Assembly (NCBI GenBank): GCA_021847625.1
Contig: JAJZQK010000274.1
Span: 1-5,602 of the forward strand
From: Chloroflexota bacterium
GTDB taxonomy: Bacteria; Chloroflexota; FW602-bin22; JAMCYS01
Length of the DNA: 5,602 bases
Direction of reading: 5' to 3'
Numbering within the stretch: the stretch's first letter is position 1; each line of letters opens with the position of its first letter. Positions 1 to 5,602 of the stretch are shown here, one piece after another. A model generated the notes under the pieces. That model saw only the letters and a program-made list of their open reading frames with translations. It was not told the DNA's origin and did not search any database. Position numbers and translations under genes: made by a program.

Positions 1-1353
1 GTTGTGCATTTGACATTCGAGGGCATCCAGACCTTTGGCGGCGGCGTAGCCACCGTTACCCGCGGCCACCTTAGCACCCTCCCGCGGATGCGGGAGGAGC
101 TGAGCCGCGAGGGCATCTCGTTGACTCCCTACTTCTGCGAGATCGCCTACGCACCCGATCACGAACGGCGGGATCCGCAGTACCAACAACTGGCGGAGGC
201 AGCCATCAGCCGGATGGGCGGCAGGTTTGAGTACCTGATCAACTACACGGAAGGCTATCTGCCGAAAGCCCCCTGGGGCGTCGGGGATTTGGGCAGCATG
301 GAGAATTGGAAGGTGGCCTGCGCATCCGGGGCCACCGCCGCGCTCAACTTCGCCCGACAGCACGAACTGACGATCGTCTATTGCCACGATTCGCTCTACG
401 CCCTGGCGCCTTTATACATCACCCTCCAGGCGCAGGCCGTCGGCACGGACGTGCACACGATCTACGTGATGCACAGCACCGCCTTGACGCACGAGATGCC
501 CCTTCCCAACCCTGAGCGCCTGATGGTGGAGTCGACGGGAGTACACTGGTCGAAGGTGACGCCGAAGGCGCGGCTCGGCTATATCAGCCAGTTCATGGCC
601 CACCACATCGTCGAGGATTACGGCGCCAAGCAGTCACAGCTGGTGCCCACGGGGAACGGTGTAGACCCCTCCCAACCGTTCCTCCGCCAGCGCAGCCGAG
701 AGGAAATCCTCGCCAAGCTCGACCAGTACGGCATCCCGACGGATAAGCCGCTCGTGTTCAGCTGGGGCCGAGCAGTGGAGTACAAGCGGTTCGACCTCGT
801 CCTTGAGGCCGCCGCCCGGCTCAAAGGCAGGATTCACCCGGTGGTGATGGTGACGCCCACCTGGCAGAAGCTAATCGACCTCGACCGCGACCTCGGCACC
901 AACGCCAACCTGATCTTCGCCTTCGACCCGGAGCTCGTCGCCTGCCTGCTGCAATGGGAGAAGACGGCGGTCGCCGCCAGCCTAGCCCTGAACGAGCCGG
1001 GCGGGCTCACGCCGATGGAGGTAAGGGTCCTCGCCCGCGAGGGGGGCGCGCTGATGCTCGTCTCCAACACCGGCGGCCTGGCCGACCAGGTGACCGACGG
1101 GGTAGACGGTTTTGTGGCGCGGCAGGACGACGTCGAGGACACGGCGCGGAAACTGGAGCAGATCCTCGCCCTCTCTGACGACCAGAGGGCGCAGGTACGA
1201 CGCAACGGACTGGACACCGTACTTCGCCAGTACACCTGGGCAAGCCAGATTCTGCGCACGCTTGCCTCTATGGTGCCGGAGGTGGCGAAGGTGGAGGATG
1301 GCGTGCGCGACCGCCTGGTCAGGGATGCCTTGAGCCAGCTGAAGGCAGCCTAA
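1..1353 (+). CDS. GT-B glycosyltransferase, glycogen synthase-like (GT4/GT5 type), 5'-partial
   Basis: Probably a cytoplasmic retaining glycosyltransferase that moves a sugar from a nucleotide-sugar donor to a growing glycan. Residues are numbered from the GTG at 4. The N-terminal Rossmann domain opens with a glycine-rich loop (GGGVATV, about 12-18), as in glycogen synthases. A His sits in the VMHSTALTHEM stretch at about 155-165. The C-terminal donor domain begins near 245 and has G-R-x(4)-K-R (G255, R256, K261), which usually contacts the donor phosphates. It also has the E-x7-E motif (E331, E339) within NEPGGLTPME, close to the EPCGLTQLE of GT5 synthases. GTG at 4 is the first start codon visible, but the frame is open back to base 1 and such proteins usually have a few residues before VHLTFEG, so the true start probably lies outside the window. 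The stop TAA is at 1351. The fold is secure; donor and acceptor are not known. Confidence 0.85.
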   Translation, partial: VVHLTFEGIQTFGGGVATVTRGHLSTLPRMREELSREGISLTPYFCEIAYAPDHERRDPQYQQLAEAAISRMGGRFEYLINYTEGYLPKAPWGVGDLGSMENWKVACASGATAALNFARQHELTIVYCHDSLYALAPLYITLQAQAVGTDVHTIYVMHSTALTHEMPLPNPERLMVESTGVHWSKVTPKARLGYISQFMAHHIVEDYGAKQSQLVPTGNGVDPSQPFLRQRSREEILAKLDQYGIPTDKPLVFSWGRAVEYKRFDLVLEAAARLKGRIHPVVMVTPTWQKLIDLDRDLGTNANLIFAFDPELVACLLQWEKTAVAASLALNEPGGLTPMEVRVLAREGGALMLVSNTGGLADQVTDGVDGFVARQDDVEDTARKLEQILALSDDQRAQVRRNGLDTVLRQYTWASQILRTLASMVPEVAKVEDGVRDRLVRDALSQLKAA

Positions 1354-1375
1354 GCACCACGGGCGGGTCGCGGCC

Positions 1376-1382
1376 GGGAGGG
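1376..1382 (+). promoter_or_regulatory. Ribosome binding site of the glycosidase gene
   Basis: GGGAGGG lies 9 bases before the TTG codon at 1392. It supports this rare start over later in-frame codons. No terminator or clear promoter is visible in the 38 bases between the two genes, so they are probably co-transcribed. Confidence 0.65.
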
Positions 1383-1391
1383 CAATAGGCA

Positions 1392-3668
1392 TTGGCACGG
1401 GAACAGGTGCTGACCTTCGGTGACGTGAGGGTCAGCAGGACAGACGAAGGGGACAACCTCTACTTCCTCGCCGGGAAGCGCATGTACGTCATCGGTGCCA
1501 TGAGCGGCGAGTACCCGCCCCTGGGCTGGCGGCGACCGGGCTTCCTGGTCGGCAAGAGCATCACCCAGGTGGGCGAGGACGAGCGCCCGACGACGGCAGC
1601 GCATTACCTGTACGAGATGGGCGGCGTCTGGGCCCATCCCATCAAGGCGATCGAAAGCATCAAGTACGCGCTGGCCCCCGTGGGTGAGGACTGGTGGGAG
1701 CTCAACGACAGTCTGCGCTTCGTCAACCACCTCTCGCACGGGGAGTTCTTCTTCGAGCGAGGCAATCTCAGCGTCAGGCGGCGGGACTTCGTCGTGGAAG
1801 AAGAGCCTTCGCTCTTTTCCCTCCTCCAAATCAGCAACCGCGGCGACCGGGCCCTGCACCTGCGCCTGCGTTGGGAGGTGGAGACCAACCTCATGCCCAG
1901 CTGGTTCAGCGGCTGGCGCAACGGCGAGGACCTGCTGGTGCCGGCGGAGAACCTCGTGTTCGCCACCGACGCCTACTGGGCGCTGCGATGGGCGACGGTC
2001 TTCGGGACCGATGCTACCCCCGTGCAACGGGACCTGTCGGTCGACCGGGAAACCAACCACGGGAAGGCGGTCCAGGTGTACGAGCTGGAGGTGCCGGCAG
2101 GAGGGGAGGTCGAGGTTCCTTTCCAGTACGTCGTGGAGAGCACGGGCGGTCGCGATACGGCCCTGGCCCGGTACAATCAACTGATGGGCCACCAGCATGA
2201 ACTCCTGGCAGAGAAGATGGAATACTACGATGAGCAGGTCCTTGGCCAGCCCAAGTTCTCCTCATCCGACCCCAGCGCCGAGGAAGCGTTCCTCAACGCC
2301 AAGGCAAACCTGGTGCAGCTGAAGGTAGACTACTCGCCTTACCTGGGCAAGTATCTGCTGGCCGGCCTGCCCGAGTACGTGCAACTGTTCGGCACCGATA
2401 CGGCGTACTCGATCCCCGGCATCGTCGGCATCGGCCAGCTCGAATGGGCGCGGGAAAGCCTCCTGCAACTGGCGAAGGTCGGACAGCGGCAATGCGGACG
2501 TATCCCCCACGAGGTGACGACCAACGGCCGCGTCTTCCACCCGGGCAACACGCAGGAAACCCCCCAGTTCACGATCGCCGCCTGGGAGTACTTCCGGTGG
2601 ACCGGCGACTACGCTTTCCTGGAGGAGGTCTACCCCCTGTGCCAAGAAGGGGTACTCGACTACGTGCTTGCCCACTGGGATGCAGACCTAGACTACTATC
2701 CCGACGGTAACGCCATGGTCGAGCGCCAAGGAATGGGCCCGGAGAAGCTGGATTCAATTGCCTACTTCTGCCAGGCGGTCTACTGCCTCGCTTCCATGGC
2801 CGGCGCCCTCGGTCGCGACTACGAAGCCGAGAATCACCTGGAACTGGCGAGCGCCCTGCGGGCGGCGGTGAACCAGGACTTCTGGATCGAAGAGGAGTCG
2901 ATCTTCGCCGACTCGCTGGCCGACGACCACACCAAACGGATGGACGGCCACTGGGTGGTCGTAACGCCTCTGCAGGCGGGGGTCGCCGACCGCGATAAGG
3001 CCGAGCGGGCCCTGCGACGCATAGAGCAGGAATGGGTGAACGAGTACGGCATGATCCACACCAGAGACGTGGAGGAGCTCGTCTGGACCTTGCCCACCGG
3101 TCTGCTCGCCCTGGCGGCGTTCTACCAGGGGAAGGTCAATCTCGGCTGGCGGTTGCTCGCCAACATCGCGCAGACGACGATGACGGGCAGCCTTGGCACC
3201 TACAAAGAGCTAATCCCAGAGGGCCTGTGCTTCATGCAGTTGTGGTCACCCGCCCTCTTCCTGCAAGGCATCATCGAAGGGATGTTCGGGGTACAGCCGA
3301 AGGCCCACATCGACTTCACGGAGATCTGCCCAAAACTGCCTGACAGCTGGACCCACGCCGAGCTGGAGGGTCTGCGGATTGGCGCACACACGATCGACCT
3401 CAGAATTGAGCGGGAAGACAGTCAAGAACGCATAAGGATAGGCCATCAAGGAGCCAAGCCACTCGACTGCCGCATCAGGTTGGAGGTGGACGGGGAGCCG
3501 CGCGTCCGCACTAGTGACGGCCACCCGCTCGCAGCGGAGCAGGATCGCCGCCGCCGTGACACCATCTTCGTGGGCATTCGCCTAGCCAACGGGGAGGTCG
3601 CGGAGGTTCTGCATATGGGCAACGAGGTCGTGGTATCCGCCAACACGGTCGCCACGCCCGTCCGCTAG
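1392..3668 (+). CDS. Six-hairpin glycosidase, amylo-alpha-1,6-glucosidase-like
   Basis: A 758-residue probable inverting glycoside hydrolase, with no signal peptide or membrane segment and so probably cytoplasmic. Residues about 10-270 look like a beta-sandwich of the kind that precedes the catalytic barrel in GH15, GH133 and related families. Residues about 285-640 form the helical (alpha/alpha)6 domain, and the remainder is beta-rich. Motifs resembling debranching enzymes appear in order. GLPEYVQLFGTDTAY stands where those enzymes have G-x-P-x-F-x-W-G-R-D-T (D336). ERQGMGPEKLDSIAYF stands where they have VEINALWY; D454 aligns with the Glu and is a candidate acid. GSLGTYKELIPEG (E606) stands near the expected catalytic base, followed by LWSPALFLQGI as in the family's AW-S-x-A-E helix. 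TTG is chosen as start because of the Shine-Dalgarno site at 1376. It follows the glycosyltransferase in one operon, suggesting the two act on the same glycan. The clan is likely; substrate and exact GH family are uncertain. Confidence 0.75.
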   Translation: MAREQVLTFGDVRVSRTDEGDNLYFLAGKRMYVIGAMSGEYPPLGWRRPGFLVGKSITQVGEDERPTTAAHYLYEMGGVWAHPIKAIESIKYALAPVGEDWWELNDSLRFVNHLSHGEFFFERGNLSVRRRDFVVEEEPSLFSLLQISNRGDRALHLRLRWEVETNLMPSWFSGWRNGEDLLVPAENLVFATDAYWALRWATVFGTDATPVQRDLSVDRETNHGKAVQVYELEVPAGGEVEVPFQYVVESTGGRDTALARYNQLMGHQHELLAEKMEYYDEQVLGQPKFSSSDPSAEEAFLNAKANLVQLKVDYSPYLGKYLLAGLPEYVQLFGTDTAYSIPGIVGIGQLEWARESLLQLAKVGQRQCGRIPHEVTTNGRVFHPGNTQETPQFTIAAWEYFRWTGDYAFLEEVYPLCQEGVLDYVLAHWDADLDYYPDGNAMVERQGMGPEKLDSIAYFCQAVYCLASMAGALGRDYEAENHLELASALRAAVNQDFWIEEESIFADSLADDHTKRMDGHWVVVTPLQAGVADRDKAERALRRIEQEWVNEYGMIHTRDVEELVWTLPTGLLALAAFYQGKVNLGWRLLANIAQTTMTGSLGTYKELIPEGLCFMQLWSPALFLQGIIEGMFGVQPKAHIDFTEICPKLPDSWTHAELEGLRIGAHTIDLRIEREDSQERIRIGHQGAKPLDCRIRLEVDGEPRVRTSDGHPLAAEQDRRRRDTIFVGIRLANGEVAEVLHMGNEVVVSANTVATPVR

Positions 3669-3695
3669 AGCATCGATCCACCGGCCAAGAGCGCG

Positions 3696-5222
3696 CTAGG
3701 CCGCGCTGCGGCCCCTGGCGCCTTGTGCCTGGGCGAGCAGCTCGCGGGTCACCTCCACGTCGTCGAAGACAAGCTTGCGGCGCCCCACGGTCTGGACTCT
3801 CTCATGCCCCCTGCCCGCGATCAGGACCGTGTCTCCTGGCCGTGCCTCGCGCAGGGCACTGGCAATCGCCTCCCGCCGGTCCACGACCTTCAAGTAATCA
3901 ACCCCTAGTCTTAAACCCTCGCGCTGGGCGCCCCGCCCAATCTGGTCGATGATCGCGGCAGGGTCCTCGTCGTACGGGTCGTCCGAGGTGATGACGAAGA
4001 AGTCGGCCAGGCGGGCCGCGGTCCGCCCCATCTCCGGCCGGTTGTTGAAGTCTCGCCCGCCCGCGTGGCCGAACACGGCGATCAGGCGTCCCTTCGTCTG
4101 CGGCCGGAGCGTCCGTAGAACCAGGTCCAGGGCGTTCGGCGTATGGGCAAAGTCGACGACAACGCCGAAGGGCTGGCCCTCTTGTACCCGTATCATCCGT
4201 CCCGGCACTACAGGCCCGGCGGTGGCCGCCCGGGCGACCGCCTCGGGGGCCAACCCCAGGCCGAAGGCAACGCTCGCCGCGGCCAGCCAGTTGTAGACGT
4301 TGAAGCGCCCGGGCAGCCGTGTGTCGACCTCGACCCGACCGGCGGGGCCCACGATCACGAAGCTAGATCCCTCGGGGCTTGTCTCAATGGCCTCGGCTCG
4401 GAGGTCAGCAGGCGAATTGACCCCGTAGGAGAACATGGGAACGGGCGTGGCGTGCCGGAAGTATTCGGCGGCCGGGTCATCCGCGTTGACGACCCCAAAG
4501 CGGGGCCACGGCTTCGCGGTAGGCTCTGCCAGCATTCGAAACAGGCGTGCCTTTGCCTCGCGGTACCGCTCGAAGGTGCCGTGAAAGTCCAGGTGCTCGG
4601 GGGTCAGGTTGGTCATCACCGCGACGTCGAAGGCGCAATCGGCCACGCGGTCCAAGGCAAGGGCGTGCGAGCTGGCCTCCAGCACGGCATACTCGGCGCC
4701 CGCCCGCACCATCTCCGCCAAAGCCGAGTGGATGAAGGGAGCCTGCGGGGTGGTGTGGTTGGTCTCGTTACGGCGGACCAGCGAACCTATCGCCACGTCG
4801 ACGGTCGTGACCCGGCCGGCGGGGATGCCCGCTGCCTCCAGAACGGCGGAGATCAGGTGGGCGGTGGTCGTCTTGCCGTCGGTGCCGGTCACGCCGATTA
4901 CGTGGAGTCGCTGGGCAGGGGAGTCGTACATGGCGGCCGCCAGGCGGGAGAGAGCCCTCCTCGCGTTCTCCACCACTATGTAGGGAACCGCGGACTCGGC
5001 TGGCGAGTTCGCCCGCTCGCTCACTATTGCCGCCGCCCCCTTCCGCATCGCCTGATCGACAAAAGCGTTTCCGTCCGTGCGCCGACCGGGGAGGGCGACA
5101 AACACGTTGCCGGGCCGCAGCCGGCGCGAATCAGAGCTGAGCCCCGTTACGTCTACGTCGCTAGCCCCCGATACCCTCAGGGGCGAGATCTTCTCCAACA
5201 GAGATTCCAGTTTCTTAGCCAT
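3696..5222 (-). CDS. murE: UDP-N-acetylmuramyl-tripeptide synthetase MurE
   Basis: ATP-dependent Mur ligase that adds the third residue (a diamino acid such as meso-DAP or L-Lys) to UDP-MurNAc-L-Ala-D-Glu in cytoplasmic peptidoglycan synthesis. It has 508 residues from the ATG at 5222, near the family's usual 480-510. Domain 1 (about 1-105) has the UDP-binding DSRRLRPGNVFVALPG. Domain 2 has the P-loop GVTGTDGKTTT (110-120), HTTPQ (156-160), EASSHAL (182-188), NLTPEHLDFHG (205-215) and K224 in YREAKARLF, the lysine expected to be carbamylated. Domain 3 has DFAHTPNAL (357-365), FGHAGGRDFNNRPEMG and GRGHE (470-474). The DNPR specificity motif is replaced by DDPY (414-417), so the amino acid added cannot be assumed. 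The ATG at 5222 is preferred over the TTG at 5387 because GAGG lies 8 bases upstream, MAKKLESLLEKI is a typical MurE beginning, and the extra residues resemble another family. It stands apart from the usual division and cell-wall cluster, at least within this window, so it may be a paralogue. Confidence 0.9.
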   Translation of the reverse strand: MAKKLESLLEKISPLRVSGASDVDVTGLSSDSRRLRPGNVFVALPGRRTDGNAFVDQAMRKGAAAIVSERANSPAESAVPYIVVENARRALSRLAAAMYDSPAQRLHVIGVTGTDGKTTTAHLISAVLEAAGIPAGRVTTVDVAIGSLVRRNETNHTTPQAPFIHSALAEMVRAGAEYAVLEASSHALALDRVADCAFDVAVMTNLTPEHLDFHGTFERYREAKARLFRMLAEPTAKPWPRFGVVNADDPAAEYFRHATPVPMFSYGVNSPADLRAEAIETSPEGSSFVIVGPAGRVEVDTRLPGRFNVYNWLAAASVAFGLGLAPEAVARAATAGPVVPGRMIRVQEGQPFGVVVDFAHTPNALDLVLRTLRPQTKGRLIAVFGHAGGRDFNNRPEMGRTAARLADFFVITSDDPYDEDPAAIIDQIGRGAQREGLRLGVDYLKVVDRREAIASALREARPGDTVLIAGRGHERVQTVGRRKLVFDDVEVTRELLAQAQGARGRSAA

Positions 5223-5450
5223 CGCCACTGCCTCAGCCTCGTTCCCATCATCCGCCCGCCTGATAGCACTCACGACCAATCCCTCCGGCTCCACCGCCAG
5301 AAAGCCCGCGCGCGCCGGCAGCTCGCCACCTTGGATTGCCGTCGCTCGCGCTTCCATGGGTCGCGCGAACCAATAAGCATAATGCAAGATCCTTTCCCAG
5401 CCGCCCCTGTGGGGAAGAAGTGAATACCGGAATGTAGGCGAGTAGTTGTA
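5223..5450 (-). pseudogene. Relic of a GH38 alpha-mannosidase C-terminal domain, in frame with murE
   Basis: Read on the minus strand, 76 codons are open from just after a TAA (5453-5451) to the murE ATG. The translation carries blocks in the order found in the C-terminal beta domain of GH38 alpha-mannosidases. First comes FRYSLLPHRGGW (5432-5397), matching the family's F-x-Y-(A/S)-L-x-P-H-x-G-x-W. Next is an A-x-x-F-x-x-P-(L/M)-like stretch (YWFARPMEA). Then LPARAGFLAVEPE followed by LVVSAIRRADDG (to about 5244) matches LP-x(4)-FL-x-VEPENVVLSA-(hydrophobic)-K-(K/R)-AEDGDG. The catalytic domain upstream and the expected tail downstream (normally starting with a RLYE-like block) are missing, so it cannot encode an active enzyme. 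It lies between the tRNA terminator and murE. The match is from memory of the family, not a search. The alternative is a genuine N-terminal extension of MurE from the TTG at 5387, which I think unlikely. Confidence 0.7.
5231..5240 (-). promoter_or_regulatory. Ribosome binding site deciding the murE start
   Basis: On the minus strand two GAGG boxes (5237-5240 and 5231-5234) precede the ATG at 5222; the nearer one is 8 bases away. The competing TTG at 5387 has an AAAGGA only 2 bases before it, which is too close, and the ATG at 5357 has no such site. Confidence 0.55.
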
Positions 5451-5485
5451 TTAGGAGACGCCCGGGGACGGCGTTCCGCGGACAC

Positions 5486-5519
5486 AAAAATGCGGTGGAT
5501 ACTCTCGCATCCACCGCAT
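5486..5519 (-). terminator. Intrinsic terminator of the tRNA-Pro gene
   Basis: A perfect inverted repeat (TGCGGTGGAT at 5491-5500 with ATCCACCGCA at 5509-5518, plus one closing A-T pair) encloses an 8-base loop. On the minus strand the stem is followed at once by five T residues (5490-5486), the layout of a Rho-independent terminator. It begins 4 bases past the tRNA CCA end. It would separate tRNA transcription from murE, which then needs its own promoter. Confidence 0.9.
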
Positions 5520-5523
5520 CGTC

Positions 5524-5600
5524 TGGTCGGGGAGAGCCGATTCGAACGGCCGACCTCCTGGCCCCCATCCAGGTGCGCTACCAAGCTGCGCTACTCCCCG
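5524..5600 (-). tRNA. tRNA-Pro, anticodon GGG, with encoded CCA
   Basis: A complete 77-base cloverleaf. The acceptor stem CGGGGAG pairs with CTCCCCG, followed by discriminator A and an encoded CCA (5526-5524). The D stem is GCGC/GCGC around AGCTTGGTA. The anticodon stem CCTGG/CCAGG encloses the loop ATGGGGG, giving GGG at 34-36 after the invariant T33, which reads CCC and CCU. The variable loop is AGGTC. The T stem GGCCG/CGGCT (one G-U pair) encloses TTCGAAT. The C1-G72 acceptor pair with discriminator A73 is characteristic of bacterial tRNA-Pro. Position 38 is G, so the loop has A32 and G38. The promoter lies beyond the window. Confidence 0.95.
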
Positions 5601-5602
5601 GC

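Noticed and set aside
1350..2198. Minus-strand open frame of 282 codons opposite the glycosidase start
   Set aside because: It overlaps the well-supported glycosidase, has no recognisable domain, and looks like a G+C-driven shadow frame.
3690..3707. Small hairpin (AGCGCG/CGCGCT) over the murE stop codon as a terminator
   Set aside because: Only six pairs, it overlaps coding sequence, and there is no T-tract on either strand.
5223..5387. MurE starting at the TTG at 5387
   Set aside because: The added 55 residues match GH38 mannosidase rather than MurE, the upstream site is badly spaced, and the ATG at 5222 has a good ribosome site and a family-typical beginning.
4143..5423. Long plus-strand open frame (426 codons) across the murE region
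   Set aside because: It is antisense to murE, whose Mur-ligase motifs are unmistakable. Its translation is rich in Gly, Arg and His with no family motif, as expected from an antisense frame in G+C-rich DNA.
5248..5568. Minus-strand open frame of 106 codons running through the tRNA
   Set aside because: It crosses the tRNA-Pro and its terminator and uses a different frame from the mannosidase-like segment; no protein family is recognisable.

Overview
The window is G+C-rich bacterial DNA. It holds three protein genes, one tRNA with its terminator, and what looks like the relic of a fourth gene. Start codons include TTG, purine-rich Shine-Dalgarno sites are present, the tRNA gene encodes its own CCA end, and MurE indicates a peptidoglycan-making bacterium. 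A G+C-rich member of the Bacillota or a neighbouring thermophile-rich phylum would fit, but I cannot fix the lineage.

Left half, plus strand (1-3668): a two-gene carbohydrate operon. The first gene is a GT-B glycosyltransferase resembling glycogen synthase, cut at its 5' end by the window edge. After 38 bases comes a large six-hairpin (alpha/alpha)6 glycosidase related to the glycogen-debranching amylo-alpha-1,6-glucosidases. The pair probably builds and trims a glucan, or an oligosaccharide or glycoside, in the cytoplasm. The exact sugar cannot be read from the sequence.

Right half, minus strand (5602-3696): a proline tRNA (anticodon GGG) is followed by a clean intrinsic terminator. Next comes about 230 bases that read, without a stop, like an internal piece of the C-terminal domain of a GH38 alpha-mannosidase. 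This runs in frame into murE, the UDP-MurNAc-tripeptide synthetase. The mannosidase piece lacks both ends and is best read as a gene relic. It gives murE a spurious 55-residue N-terminal extension if the furthest start codon is chosen; the true start is most likely the ATG at 5222.

The sugar operon and murE converge with only 27 bases between their stop codons. The most unusual points are the mannosidase relic fused in frame to murE, the loss of the DNPR signature in MurE (DDPY instead), and a non-standard 32-38 pair in the tRNA-Pro anticodon loop. I found no CRISPR array, insertion sequence or phage gene.
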